Positions 1 to 12,210 of a stretch of 64,000 nucleotides of DNA are shown one piece after another. The stretch lies in assembly GCA_036365145.1 (NCBI GenBank), contig JAEOAD010000040.1:9816501-9880500 (forward strand). The letters run 5' to 3'. The position numbers and the translations under genes were made by a program. Numbering within the stretch: position 1 is the first letter of the stretch; each line of letters opens with the position of its first letter. Origin of the DNA: Orientallactaga sibirica (lineage: Eukaryota; Chordata; Mammalia; Rodentia; Dipodidae). A model generated the notes under the pieces. The model did not search any database. It was not told the DNA's origin and worked only from the letters and a program-made list of their open reading frames with translations.

Positions 1-167
1 TATTATTATTTATTTATACATTTTGAGAGAAAGAGAGAGATACAAATGAATGCCAGACACACGTGCTCCCTTTGTGCATCTGGCTTATGTGGGTACTAGG
101 GAATCCAACCTGTGTCCTTAGGCTTCACAGGTAAAAGCCTTAACCACTAAGCCATCCCTCCAGCCCC
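1..167 (-). mobile_element. tRNA-derived SINE, type I, tail cut by window edge
   Basis: Read on the minus strand, the element starts at 167 with a 'ggctggagggatggcttagtgg' head (A-box-like). It then has a B-box-like segment, the 'gccagatgcacaaag' core and a GA/CT-rich tail ending in A/T-rich sequence. The same order recurs more than twenty times in the window, which is what defines the family. The 3' tail runs off the left edge. Confidence 0.85.
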
Positions 168-1929
168 TTCCTGTTCTTATTTGAATCAGAATCTCTTATT
201 GATTCTGGAGCTTACAGTTTTCCCACTTTGGGAGATTCTCTGATTTCCACTCCCCTGTGGGACTTGGGCTACAAGGGCACATGACTATGGTTATGCAGCC
301 CTGGGTTTCCCAGACCTCTTTAGCTCCTCATACACTGCACATGAAGTTTTCCTCACGGATGAGCAGTCTCTCTAACCCTAAGGTATCAATGTCTAACATG
401 TGCAGATTTGCTCATGGGATAACAGAGCACATACTGCAAGATTTCCCTCTCTTTTAATCCACGTTGATTTCTAATGTAATAGAGCGCCCAGCCTGATGCA
501 CCCTGCTCCCCTACCAGTGCGGCAGCACTTTAGAACTGGCACAGCAAGTCCTTACATGCTTAACAGTAGCCTTTCTGGGCTTTTTTCTTTATTTTATAAG
601 CAACATTTAGCACAATCATTAGCACAATAGTAGACGATGCAAGCCTTTTTGATATTCTTATTTATGTTGTTGTTTGTTTTTTGACTATTTTCTAAGTAAT
701 GGATAAAATCATTTTTTTTTATTCTTTCTCAGAAAAAGGCATTTGAGTGATTCCTGCTTCCTGACCATGGTTAAAAGTTTAAAACATAGGCAGCTTTAGG
801 CCTCAAATATTGATTCTTAATATTTTCAGATGCTTAAACTAAAAAACAAATATTCTATGTAATAATTTAAATGAAATAATTCTGACGCATGTTAGGTTAA
901 GAAATATGCAAAATATTTCAACTATTTTGCTAGCTTTCATGAATATTGAAATACTCCTATTTATGATTATTTTCTCTTGTAACCCTTATATCTTCTATCT
1001 GTACTAAAAATATAAAAGAACACAAATAAAAATAAAATTGAGAGAAAAATAAGACTTTGAATCATTCCACCCGGACAATTTGCCCATCTGGAAGTAGCAA
1101 AGCCATGAGCTAAAGACATAGTGCTGCCATGAAGCCATCAAAGGCTCTAAGCCCAACTCATGGCAGATATGTGCAGAAGATACCACCTCCACTGAAGGTA
1201 CCTCCTTCATGGTTGAGTACTCCAGCTACCATGGTAGATGATTTGATACTTAAATGATGGCCATATTTTTTTCTAATAAGACATTTGTAAAGTGAGTCTT
1301 TGAATCAAGGAGTTAGACTAACATTACTGAAAGGATCACATAGACTGTTTAAATTTGTCAAAAAATTAACAAATTTAGCTTAAATATCTAACTAAAGCTT
1401 TTATTTACTGAGTCATAGATGGAGCGTTTTCTCATCTGTAAATTTAGAAAATGCATTTGGATGAAGCCAACCTTGTCAGCTCAGCTCATCCAAACCCATT
1501 TTCTTGATCTTGATGGAGTAGCTCCATTTCTTGTAGCCAGCCTAGTAATGAGAGATAGGAATTCAAGGTGGTAAAAATAGCAAAAACAACAATATGCATA
1601 TGCAGCCTCAATATGAACATTTACTTAGGGAATAAGTATGGATCTCCTGCGGTGGGTCAGAGATTGCACTGTGGAGTGGGGAGAAAAGGAAGGACAAGAG
1701 AGGCATGAAGGATAACTTACAACCAAGAGAGATAGAGATAATAAAGCAATTCCATTATTTCAGATGGCAAGAAATTACAGAAGCATTTAACTTAGATTAT
1801 TGTGTTTCAAACTTTCTTCTGAACACGTGAAGAAAGGACTCTGAACAAAAATTATTTTAACTCAAATATGAATGATGAGATGGGATAAGGTATATATCCA
1901 TGAAGAGTGGGTGAGGAATTCAGGCAGAG

Positions 1930-1932
<3 letters not shown>
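168..1932. other. Unassigned AT-rich stretch
   Basis: Unique-looking AT-rich DNA. I recognise no repeat family, coding exon or RNA gene. The short open frames at 257-457 (+) and 1004-1210 (-) have no protein-like features. Confidence 0.5.

Positions 1933-1961
<29 letters not shown>
1933..1961 (+). repeat. Poly(A) tract, about 29 A
   Basis: Uninterrupted run of A. It could be the tail of an old plus-strand retrocopy. However, the sequence after it ('tcaaattaaac') has no convincing direct-repeat partner upstream, so no insertion is called. Confidence 0.8.
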
Positions 1962-1964
<3 letters not shown>

Positions 1965-3843
1965 AATTAAACTAGAAATATCCGTTATGTTGGGTTTAAT
2001 GTTGGTTTGGGGTGGGAGCAGGATAAGAGACAAGTTTGTAGAAACAGTCAGTGTTAAGTCATTTAGGGCTCAGCCAGATGGGATCCTTGTTGCAGAAACA
2101 TCATAAACGTGGGAGCCAATGTCCCTGGGCTGCGTGAGATTACTTTTATGCTTAAGTGTGTGTCTTACTTTGTTGGACAGGGTTGCTTTGCTGGCGGGGT
2201 GGGGGTGGGTGGATGGGGCGGATGCTGTGGTTTCCCTTTCCTTCCAGGGCATTCCGTGGTGTGGGATTAAAGCTGCCCTCATGGGAACTTCACCTGTCAC
2301 CAAATTCTTTTGGGCTTTTTCTCTGTCTTGGGTCTGTTACATTTCCCTAATCTCTCCATGGGAATACTTCCTTATCAGTTTCCCCAGGAATCTTTCTTTT
2401 TCAAGTCACCTGCTTTCCAAACAGCTCACACTTAGCCTGACATTGGAGGACTTTAAAGAGAAAGACAAAAATTGAGTAATGCTTTCAAAAGGTTGGCTTG
2501 ACTGCTGTTTGAAGAATGGATAGTGAGACTTGGTGTGGGCCAACAAGAAGCCACAAAGGTAAATAGTTTACTTCAGTAAGCTGATATACATGGCAAATTA
2601 CCCATTACTTAAAATTTTCTAGAAAAAAAAAGGTGTGTGCGTTGCAGATGTTTCCATAAATGATGCGATGAAGTGTAAAAAGAAAATGATAAATTCTAGT
2701 TCATTGTGTCAACACAGAAATCAGGAAATCAGTTGTGCTTCAATATTGTTTAATTGCTTACTTGACAGACACCCACACTATGTATTAGAAAAAATTTTCC
2801 ATATTGGAGGGAAGAAACGGTTAAGGTTTATATGCTGAAAAGGTATGTCATAGAAAATGTCCTATTTGTTTGGCACAACCCTGTATTTAGGCCACTGAGA
2901 AAAGGAGTATAGCTTAAGATTAGTCAGCATCTCTAAACTTTGCTTACAAATACTGGTCATCTGTGCTGTTCAGACAAAGGGTATATATACCAAGGCAGAG
3001 GAAGCCTACTCACACTGCTTTCAGAGAGTGGATTACATGATTCTAAGATTAACTTTAAGGCAAATTAGAAGCAAGAAATTTAGCATATCATATTCATAGT
3101 CTCAGAAAGGTTTTTTTATGTTTCATGAGAAATTCTCCACAATTCTGTCATATGATTCATTCTCATATTTCATTCTTATAATTCATTCCCATGGTTTGTC
3201 ATTATGTTTATTCCCCACAACAAAATACTTGGAAAATAATTTCTTTAGACCTTAAACAGCTTTGTATTTTCTGTTAACATGTCCTATGTTCTAGACAAAG
3301 TAACGCATGCTTTCATGTGGTTACATCTCCAGTAAAATATCTTTCTCATTGAATCTCTTCATTATCAGGGGAGAGATGAAATCATTTGGGTATTCCTAGG
3401 TTGGCTATTTTGAAAAATGAGACCATTCAATGTCTTCTGGAAAAACGCATAGCTAGTTGGTTGGGCAAGTCTGATGATTTTCTATTATTTTCTGAGGATA
3501 AGAAAATTAAAAGTACTCCAGACGCCTTAAGTGTAATTTTCTACTTACCATAAATTTACTTCAGAATGCTTTCCTCCAACAAGGTCAGGACATTCGTGCT
3601 CATTAAGGACCATATACATGCGGAACTTGAAAATTCATCAGAAAACCAATCAGTTGTTTGAACTCAAAGAAAATCTATGAAAAAATTGTTATGCTAACTC
3701 TTCCCCCTTACTCAGCAATGAATTAACACCTTTTCCCTGAGATGTCACTATTTGAAAATGGAGATTTTATTATTATTGAGGTATAGTTGGCCAACAGATC
3801 AGATCACTATTGCAAGGATAGCTATTTACAGTTTCCAAGGAGG

Positions 3844-3844
<1 letters not shown>
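1962..3844. other. Unassigned stretch with a GC-richer patch
   Basis: No recognised repeat. The segment about 2090-2470 is richer in G/C than its surroundings and holds a 118-codon open frame on the plus strand (2119-2475). Its product is Leu/Ser-rich with no domain I recognise and no supporting splice context. The rest is ordinary AT-rich DNA. Confidence 0.45.

Positions 3845-3886
<42 letters not shown>
3845..3886. repeat. (AC)21 microsatellite
   Basis: Perfect dinucleotide array, likely length-polymorphic. Confidence 0.95.
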
Positions 3887-3889
<3 letters not shown>

Positions 3890-4772
3890 AATGAATGTAT
3901 ACGGACAGCCAATCAAAATCTAGCTTCTATCCTGAGTGCTTCAGAGGTTGTTCCTCAGTATCTCAGGCTGTGTGCTGCTACCAAGATGGATCCAATGACT
4001 GAATTCTGTTGTCATGAGTGACTCACTGTGGATGCCTGGGAGCAGAAGTGATGGTTGTGGAAATTTCAGATTAGGAATGAGCGAGAACAAGTTAGATTGT
4101 TCACAGTTTTTGACTGCAGTAAACAGAAGTTTAAGAGGATTGAAAGTCCAAGGTGAAGTCAAATGCAAGGTGTGACAACAGACAAACTCTAAGTAGAGAA
4201 AATAATCAAATGGTGATTTACTTAAAATGATGCACTTTTGTTTAAGGTTTAGGGAGAACTTATTAGATTAAGAGAAGGAAAGAGAAGAAAGTGCAGAGAG
4301 CTCCTGGAATGTGGGGGGCAGGAGGGGGTAGAGACCCTGGGGGAGTAAGAGGTGGGGGAGCACTCTCACTTGTTTGGCTGAAAGAGAGGGAGGCTGACCA
4401 TCAACTGCAAATTCAGGAGTCAGCCCAAACAATGATGCACCTTTTTTGGCCCCAAAAGAAATTTAAAAGAAGGGGAGATAAAATTATCAACAAAATTTAT
4501 TGGTCCTTTTCTAATTTCTCAATATTTTACCTGGAAAAAAAAAAAGAAAAATAAATAAAGACTTCATTCCTTCCTAAATACTTGTTGTTTTCAATTCTCC
4601 CTGCCCCTCCCCCCAAGTAAATGATAGATAGTGTATTCTAGAACCAAAATAAGTGATCATATTTTCTGGAGAAAAATTGAAGCTATCTCCAAATTTCATG
4701 TTCCATGAAACATAGTAAAAGTTATATGAAGTTTTTGTAGTAACAGAACAAATAATAAAGCCATAGATAAAA

Positions 4773-4774
<2 letters not shown>
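3887..4774. other. Unassigned stretch, purine-rich centre
   Basis: No gene or repeat recognised. A purine-rich, GA-biased section lies at about 4270-4400. It is low-complexity rather than coding; the 87-codon frame over it ends in a lysine run from poly(A). Confidence 0.45.
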
Positions 4775-4803
<29 letters not shown>

Positions 4804-4949
4804 GGCTTTTTGGGGTAGAGTTTTGCTCTAGCCCAGGCTGACCCAGAATTCACTCTGTAGTTTCAGGGTGGCCTCCAACTCACAGTGATCCTCCTACTTC
4901 TGCCACCCAAGTGCTAGGATTAAAGGCATGTGCTACCATGCCTAGCTCC
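4775..4949 (-). mobile_element. B1-type SINE (7SL-derived)
   Basis: Minus-strand B1: the plus strand shows poly(T), then 'gcccaggctgacc', 'ctcactctgtag'-like body and '...gctaggattaaaggcatg', the complement of the B1 head 'cctttaatcccagcac'. Near-matching flanks 'aaaaca' (4769-4774) and 'aaaacac' (after 4949) may be target-site duplications. Confidence 0.85.
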
Positions 4950-5070
4950 AAAACACTTTTTTAAAAATACATTGGTACAAACATAGACAGGTAGGTTATA
5001 GAAAAATGTGTAATTTTCAGCTATACTGAAGTTTCCAGTTCTTGTGTAATCCTATTGGCTCTTTTAAAGA

Positions 5071-5325
5071 ACTATTTATTTAAAATATATATTTTTTATT
5101 TATTTGAGAGAGAGAGCGAGAAAGCATGCAAAAAAGAAAGAAAGAAAGAGAAAGAGGTAGATATATAGAGAGAATGGGAGCACCAGCACCTCTAGCCACT
5201 GCAAACAAACTCCAGATGCATGTGCCACCTTGTGCATCTGGCTTATGTGGGTACTGGGGAATCGACCGTGGGTCCTTAGGCTTCACAGGCAAGCACTTTA
5301 ACCATAATGTCATCTCTCCAGCCCT
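5071..5325 (-). mobile_element. tRNA-derived SINE, type I
   Basis: Full-length minus-strand copy. The complement of the tRNA-like head ends at 5325 ('atctctccagccct'), the core reads 'ccagatgcatgtgccacc', and a GA-rich tail ends in 'tttatttatt'. The 102-codon frame at 5126-5434 is an artefact of this SINE. Confidence 0.9.
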
Positions 5326-5970
5326 CTATTTCCTATTTAATGATAGCTCATTAAACCAAACTGAGTACTACCAAATTATTTTCACAATGTATAAAACCCT
5401 CAAAACTGAGGTATCTTATGAAATTAACCCATGACTTAGAAGGCTTAACTTCCTTTGCACAGTAAATGAGAATGAGCAGGTGGAGGCATTGATACTATGA
5501 AAACACTAAATTATCATCATTATTATTTACTCTGGAAAAGTAGCTGTGCTGAGGATTAACAGCAATCATAAAACAGACTAGACTACATGAAAATCTGGTC
5601 ACTGTTGTCACAAGTTTCATGCAGTTTAGTTTCCTATGAGTTTCTCACAGAAGGGTGTGTACCCTGAAGATATGCACCACTTCTCAGAACAATTTAAAGT
5701 CGTAGACATACAGAGACAGGCAGAGACAAGAGATTCAGGACCATTTTCTCCAGGCAACTGGTTGTAACTATTTGTTTCACATCAGGAAATTTGGTTGCCA
5801 GTCACTAGGGCAGTTACACCACATTGAAAAATGTTACACATTCTTTGGATGCAAAAAAATTCCTTTCATACTAAACACCAAATAGATAAAACTAATAGAT
5901 TTTCAAGTACTGTAGAGCTTAATTTATGCAGTTATTATTGACTTTTACAGTATTGAAGAAAGGTAGCAGA
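5326..5970. other. Unassigned stretch
   Basis: AT-rich unique sequence. I see no exon, RNA gene or repeat in it. Confidence 0.45.
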
Positions 5971-5983
5971 AACTACCTTTTTT

Positions 5984-6239
5984 ATTATTTTATTTATTTT
6001 GGAGAGAGACACAGAGAGAGACAGACAAAGAGGGAGAGGAAGACAGATAGAGATGGGCGTGCTAGCAGCCTCTTAGCTGCTGAGAATGAAATCCAGATGC
6101 GTGCGCCCCCTTGTGGGCAAGTGCGGCATTGCACCCTTGTGTCACTTTGCATCTGGCTAAATGTGGGACCTGGAGATTGGAACCAGGTTCTTAGGCTTAG
6201 CAGGCAGGCGCCTTAACCACTAAGCCATCTCTCCAGCTC
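5984..6239 (-). mobile_element. tRNA-derived SINE, type II, with perfect 13-bp TSD
   Basis: Minus-strand copy of the second SINE subfamily. It carries 'gcgcccccttgtgggcaagtg' between core and head, a segment absent from type I. It is flanked by identical 13-mers 'aactacctttttt' at 5971-5983 and 6240-6252, so both ends are fixed. The T-rich end of the duplication fits the L1 endonuclease target preference. Confidence 0.93.
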
Positions 6240-6252
6240 AACTACCTTTTTT

Positions 6253-7429
6253 GTAAGTAAGTTACTATTATAATCCATGGGTAAAAATTAAGACTAATTG
6301 GGACAGGGACTGGCAATATTTGCAGTAATTAAAATTTATTTTGAAAGATTGTTGTACTAATTTTTTTAATTATGTATTCATGAAGTCAATACTTACTTTT
6401 AAAGCATGAGCTCACTGTAGTAAAATTTGTATAATTTCTCATAGTGTCTTTCAAAAGGTTAAGTAGGTTTCAGGCTTCAACCTTAACAGCAAACATTAGA
6501 TATTTGGTTTGGAAAAAGTCACTCGTTCAAGGTTATCTCCATGATACTCAGTATGGAAGGTGAAGCTTTTTCAGAAATCCTATCCATCTCTTCAGCCTGA
6601 CCTCTCACGGTCTCTTCTATTTTATACTTTTGAAACAACAGAACTGTGACCATTTTTGGTGCATACTGAGGCAGGATGGAAAGGTAGGGGACCTTTCGGG
6701 GATATGTAGAGGGAAAGGAACCATTCATTCATTAACAACAAAGCTAGAAATCTATCACAATGGCCAACAGCTAAAGAGCTTCTCCCTCCAAGTTGGAAAC
6801 CTGTAATTTTCTACAAATATCACCAGAAACCTCATTTATAAGGAGTGGACATGCACTAAACCACGTGTACAGACATGATGGCTTCTGGCTTTACTTTATT
6901 AGATTATAATTATATCCAAGACATCTCCAGAGCCACCCCAAAACCTCATAAATTTACAGAGAGAGAGAGAGAGAGGCAGAAAAGATGTAACTTGTGAGCA
7001 ATAAAATGGTATATAGGGCTCAGTGAAGTGAGTTGTAACTCTCCCTTTTAGGAGCCCATGTCCACACCTGTTCTTCTTTCCCTCAGCAACATCTCTGAGA
7101 GAAGCCTATATTCCCTTCCATTTTCTTCTTGGGCAACTTTTAAAAATATCTTTAATAAACTCTTCAGCTCAGTGTCACAGCTTCACAATGGCTTTTCTGG
7201 AAATTATTTTCCATGTCACATCCTGTGTCAGAAACCCAGACACCAGAGAGACTCTTACTGCTCTCTGGAGAAGAAAAGGAGGCTTTCATACCAAAAAAAA
7301 AAAAAAAAAAAAAAAAGAAAAGAAAAAAAAATCACTCAAATAGCTTTGCATACCCCATTTAACCCAAGATGCTCTCACTTTTGTTTAAAAAAAAAAAATC
7401 GGTTTTATGTTAAAGATGGCAGAGAAAAT
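6253..7429. other. Unassigned stretch with (GA)n and poly(A)
   Basis: Contains a short (GA)n run near 6958-6974, two AATAAA-like hexamers (near 7001 and 7151) and an A-rich tract at about 7294-7330. The section 6880-7290 could be an old LTR or retrocopy. I could not find matching ends or a known body, so it stays unassigned. Confidence 0.35.
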
Positions 7430-7856
7430 GGAGGAGAACAAGATTCATCAAGAAAACATGATAGCTGACTGAACACCTTAAGACTAGCAACCTCTACCAC
7501 ATGGTCCAGGACCCAGGAGAAATTGCAGAGGAAGTGGTGATATGAACACTGCTCTTACGCCTAGGCTGACAACCAGCTCCAGGACAGTGGTGACAGTCAT
7601 AGTGATCAGTCAAAAGAGAAAGCCAGAAGCTACAGAGAACCCAACAATAAGTCAGACTGCCAACAGGCCTGCCGTGGCTCCCAGAACGTTGCAGAAGAGG
7701 AAGAGGGGCCGGAAAGATGGTTAGAGTCACAAAGTGGGAGAGAATATGCTGAAGCACAGCCCACTGCTACCCATCGAGAGTGACCGTGGCCTTCATGACC
7801 AACTGTGACTAGCATAACCCTACTGAGGAGGACCCCAGGGTAACAGGAAAGGGGAT

Positions 7857-7862
<6 letters not shown>
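7430..7862 (+). mobile_element. Probable L1 3'-end fragment
   Basis: Purine-rich, repeat-like sequence with blocks such as 'ttgcagaagaggaagagggg' and 'gaggaccccagggtaac'. I associate these with rodent L1 3' ends. The fragment ends in 'ggggataaaagag' directly before a (GT)n array. The assignment is from memory of family sequence. Frames on both strands here are short and overlapping, as in non-coding repeat DNA. Confidence 0.5.

Positions 7863-7904
<42 letters not shown>
7863..7904. repeat. (GT)21 microsatellite
   Basis: Perfect dinucleotide array directly at the end of the preceding L1-like fragment. A 15-A run follows at 7913-7927. Confidence 0.95.
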
Positions 7905-7906
<2 letters not shown>

Positions 7907-7927
7907 CAAGACAAAAAAAAAAAAAAA

Positions 7928-8432
7928 GCCATGAATCTTGGATTCACAAATTGAGGCACCTAACATCTAGAGGAAATACTTTAGCTATTGAGGGTGACAG
8001 AGTGGCTCAGTGTCTCCAGCCCCCTACCACTGATCAAATCTTATGCTTGTTTGGTTCAAATTTCCAATTATAATCCCTTTGCCATTAGTATTTTCTCACT
8101 TTTAATGCCATCTTTATCATACCTCTGAAACAAGTTGGTATTAATCATAAATTGAATAAGAAAAAAAAATACAAAAAATACCACAATACCAAAAATGAAG
8201 AGGACAATCAAAACAAAATGAAACAATTGATGGTTTCACTTGTTATACAAAAGTCAAATTGTTTATAATCTCCAAATTTATAGACTGGATATAGTAGTAG
8301 AAGAAATAATCTTGGCTTTTGTGGCTGGGCCTGAGATCTACACAAATAAAAAACAGATTATACATACAAATTCTCTTGGATGTCAACATTTTGCATGTAC
8401 TTCAATTCCTTCCTAAGAAAAGAAGACTTAAA
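7928..8432. other. Unassigned stretch
   Basis: AT-rich DNA with no recognisable gene or repeat. Confidence 0.4.
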
Positions 8433-8443
8433 AAAGGTGATAG

Positions 8444-8605
8444 AGCACACCTTTAATCCCAGCACTCTGGAAGCAGAAGTAGGAGGATCACCATGAGTTC
8501 AAGGCCACCCTGAAACTACATAGTGAATTCCAGGTCAGCCTGGGTGGGAGCAAGACCCTACCTCAAAAAACAAAAAAGCAAACAAACAAAAAAAAAATGA
8601 AGAAG
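8444..8605 (+). mobile_element. B1 SINE, 5'-truncated, with 11-bp TSD
   Basis: Plus-strand B1 beginning within the head ('acctttaatcccagcactctgg') and running to 'gaccctacctc' and an A-rich tail. Identical 11-mers 'aaaggtgatag' lie at 8433-8443 and 8606-8616, showing retrotransposition of a truncated copy. Confidence 0.9.
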
Positions 8606-8726
8606 AAAGGTGATAGGCCTTAGAGGTTGTATGCCATTTTACAATGAAAAATAAATTTCAGAAATGCATCAAAACAAATAAAAAACAGGTCTAAGAAGAT
8701 TGTTCAATGTCCAAAAAAAAAAATGT

Positions 8727-8885
8727 GTTTGCAAATCCTGCTGTTCTGAATTCAATTCCCCAGTACCCACTTAAAGCCAGATATTTGCACAAAGTGAGTC
8801 ATGCATCTAGAATTTGTTTTCAGCAATGAGACCCTGATATATCCATGCATTTTTCTCTCTCTCTCCAAATAAATGCATTAATATT
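8727..8885 (+). mobile_element. Diverged tRNA-derived SINE, type I
   Basis: Old plus-strand copy. 'gaattcaattccccagtaccc' (B-box region), 'aaagccagat' and a CT-rich end with 'aaataaatg' are still visible. The head is badly eroded. Confidence 0.7.
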
Positions 8886-9339
8886 TACAAGAATTATGGT
8901 TTTGGGGGGCTGAGTGGTAACATCATGGAAAGTGACTTTTATTATCTGACTTGTGCAGAGTGATCTCAGCATTGACTCCCCATGTCTTCTGACATGCACC
9001 TCCTGCTACTTCTAATATAGGGAGGGCACCTTGCTAATGGGAAATTTTATACCATGCCTATGTAAAAAGTAGGGAGTCATAAATCCCTGCCTATCTACTA
9101 TTTCTTAAAAGCTTTAAAGCTAAAACATTATGCAAGTGTATAGTCCTTGGAATGGCATGGTTTATTCCTGTACCGATTAAACATGAAGGACTTTTAAAGA
9201 GCAAATAAATTAATGAACTTAAATCAAGGCCATAGCTCAGTATATAGCAACACTTGGTATTATGCAGGATTGATCAGTTTTGTCAACTCCACATTTCATC
9301 CTTTGGTTTAATCCTGTTTTCAAAACACCTCTTTAAACC
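8886..9339. other. Unassigned stretch
   Basis: No recognised gene or repeat. Confidence 0.4.
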
Positions 9340-9604
9340 ACCTTCTCATTCTTTATTTTTATTTAAAAATTTTAATTTTTATTTATATTTAATTTTTAAT
9401 TACTTATTTCTTTATTAGAGACACAGAGAGGAAGAGAGAGCAAGTGAGTGAGGATGGGTGCACCAGGGCCCCTAGCCACTGCAAATGAACTCTAGACACA
9501 TGCACCACCATGTGCATATGGCTTATGTGGGACCTGGAGAATCAAACCAGGGTCCTTAGGCTTCACAGGCATGTGCCTTAACCACTAAGCCATCTCTCCA
9601 GCCC
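9340..9604 (-). mobile_element. tRNA-derived SINE, type I (first of a run)
   Basis: Minus-strand full copy with an unusually long A/T-rich tail at its left end (9340-9415), GA-rich segment, core and head. The head ends at 'ctctccagccc'. Confidence 0.88.
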
Positions 9605-9818
9605 TTTTATTATATTTAAGAGAGAAAGAGGCACAGAGAGAGAAAGGCAGATAGAGAGAAAGAAGAATGGGTGTGCCAGGGCCTTCAGTCACTGCAAATG
9701 AACTCCAAAAGGATGCACCATCTTGTGCATCTGGCTTATGTGGGTCCTAGGGAATCAAACCTAGGTCATTTAGCTTTGCAAGCTAGCGCCTTAACCTCTA
9801 AGCCATCTTTCTAGCCCC
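9605..9818 (-). mobile_element. tRNA-derived SINE, type I (second of a run)
   Basis: Second minus-strand copy, directly abutting the previous head. More diverged head ('taagccatctttctagcccc'). Confidence 0.88.
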
Positions 9819-9903
9819 TCTTTTTTAATTTTTATTTTATTTTTAAAATATTTTTTATTTATATTCGAGAGAGAAAGGGGCAGAGAGAGAGAGAGAGAGA
9901 GGG
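9819..9903 (-). mobile_element. SINE tail fragment (third of a run)
   Basis: Only the A/T-rich tail and GA-rich segment remain, with no core or head. It is probably an older copy whose head was lost, or a tail that received the neighbouring insertions. Confidence 0.65.
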
Positions 9904-11864
9904 TGATCATTCTAGCAAAATAAACAATAAATTCATGTACCTCTTATTTACACACCACATTTACTCTGTATCTTTTACACAACCGTCTGTGAAGGATTTT
10001 TTACATCCTTCACTTCCTAAAAGTCTTTACATATTCTTTATTCCTTTAGAATAATACTGAAAGAATCTATCAGTCCTATAAGATTTTCTCTGAGTTAATC
10101 CTTGGATTACTAGCTAATCTCAATTAAATAAGCAAATAAAAGTATAAAACCCAACAGTCCACAGCTCACAGTCAAGACAAACAGAAATGCCCACTAAATA
10201 ACACCAATCTGAAGGCTTTTTCAAGGTTAGTGATGAATGAAATGTTGTAAACAAATTTAATTTTGTCATTTTGCACCTGACTTGACACAAATGTTACTTC
10301 ATCAAGACTTCTTTGAGGAGAATGAAGACTGTGGATTAGAGATAGTGGTGATTTCCTGTATCTGCACAAATCTGAAACCCTCACTGAGTATGTGACTGTA
10401 GGGAGAGGTGGCTGACATGGGAAGGCACGGGAAGACAGCAGTCAATGCCAGACAGAAACCAAATGAAATCCCGAAAGACTGAGCTTCAGGTTCATAAAAG
10501 AAACATTGAACCCTCACACTGGGCACCAGGGTGAAAGTACAGGAGGGAGATGATCCTTGTCAGAAAGGCTTTATATAGGAACCGACTTCAAACTTGTCCT
10601 AGTTGCAGTGGTCTATTCTGTTTAGTCCCCTTGCCCACAATCTCATTCCACTGAGGGCCCTGTTTCATCAGGGCACCAGTCAGGAATCACTGTGGGGTCG
10701 CGAATTCACTAGTCAGTCAGTGTTGGTTTAGTTCCATTTTGCTCCTTGGGTAAAAAAGAATATTGAAAGTGCAGTGCCACCATTTAATGACATACATTAT
10801 AATCTCGAGTGTAAGCGATGAGGTAAATTTTACAGCCTCCAGAGCCTTTCATAGATCAGTAGAACAGTGATTTGTCTGGTCCTGTGGTCATAGAAGACTA
10901 GTAAAACGGCTTCACACTAAGAGTCTAATGGCTAAGATAACAGTTAAAGACTGGTAGAGACAGCCCGCACAAGTTTGGAGAAAGTATGCTGGCATACTGC
11001 TTATGAAAGACATAAAACGAATGAATTCCATTGAATGGCATGAAGTCGATTAGAAGGTAAACATGGTCATGTTGAAAATAACTTGGCTAATGTGAGAATC
11101 TAATGAAGCAAGTGTTTGAGGGGAGGGGAAAGAAAATGTCTACGAAAAGAATGTTTATAATAACGAAAGGAAGTCCATATTAATTGTATCACAATGTTCA
11201 TTATTTTATATGACCTTTCAACACATTTACAGTACCCTTAATAATAACCTGTAACATACAGGTACAGTAGCCGAAGGAGTCTGACAAATAATATGGTCAC
11301 AACACACAACTACTAAAAGTCATAAACAAAATCAAATGAACATGAATCCACTAGAGTCGAAAAGTGTCATGGCATGTGGAAAGATTGAAACAATCCCAAA
11401 ATATCAAATTAAAAATCCAACAGAATAACAAGGTAAATGCAAGAAATGGAAAATGTAAATGATCAAATCAGGTTGAGGCTATTCACATTTAGGAGTTTTA
11501 GAAAGTTATGCATTTGAAAATTAAGGGTAACATTACACGCTTGTGAAGATATGTAGTAAGCAGAAGATGCCATATGTTTCCAGGAGAAGGAAAACACAGG
11601 ATCGCTCATTCACCCACCTGGCACTGACAAGTCTCCCGTGTTACTACCTGCCTTTAGAATCGGATGAGCAACATTTGATAGAAATCCTGAAAGTGTTCAC
11701 TTCATTAAATATCAACCGATGACCATGTCTGACTTACATCTATTGTACATGCATCTTTTCTTAAGAAACAATGCCAAGAATTATTCCAGCAAAACAATGG
11801 CATAGTCACAAGGGGCAATATGAAAGGCCTGCAAAGCATGGGACCTAAAGCTGAAACCTACAAT
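9904..11864. other. Long repeat-poor stretch
   Basis: Almost 2 kb with no SINE, LTR or L1 that I recognise. Open frames are below 75 codons. A modestly GC-richer section spans 10560-10760. It may be unique intergenic or intronic DNA; no exon can be supported. Confidence 0.45.
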
Positions 11865-12210
11865 GGTGTATTAGTTTTGTGTTGTTACAAGAAAATACCT
11901 AAGATAGATAACATACAAAGAGAAAATGTTTATTTAACTCACAGCTTTGATGGTTGAAAGATATGAGGCTTCCTTTGTCTTAGTCCTGTTGATTTGACGG
12001 CCCTCCAGCCAGTGTGCGTATGTGTGTATAAAAGTACATATCACAGAAAAGGATGAGCAATCCAGAGAAAGAAAGGAAAAGAGATAGATCGAGACAGAGA
12101 AAGAGAGAGAAAGGGAATATCCTTGTTCAACCCAGTACATCCCAGTAGGCCTCACCTCCCAACAGCACCGCCTAGGACTCCTAACCTTTAATCACAAATA
12201 CCCCTTTAGA
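11865..12210 (-). mobile_element. ERVL-MaLR LTR, minus strand
   Basis: The plus strand reads as the complement of a MaLR/ORR1-type LTR: 'ttgttacaagaaaatacct', then 'gtttatttaactcacag', and near the far end 'ggcctcacctcccaacag'. A GA-rich insert lies at about 12050-12115. There is no internal sequence, so it is a solo LTR. Confidence 0.65.

Noticed and set aside
2119..2475. 118-codon plus-strand open frame with hydrophobic start
   Set aside because: No recognised domain, no splice or polyadenylation context, and similar-sized antisense and overlapping frames exist in the same GC-richer patch.
5126..5434. 102-codon frame, and similar frames at 28441-28725, 38207-38506 and 58330-58635
   Set aside because: All are translations through tRNA-derived SINEs, with GA-tract Arg/Glu runs and SINE core peptides.
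7058..7468. 136-codon frame with lysine run, possible retrocopy with poly(A)
   Set aside because: The lysine run is the A-tract at about 7294-7330. I found no target-site duplication and no recognisable parent.
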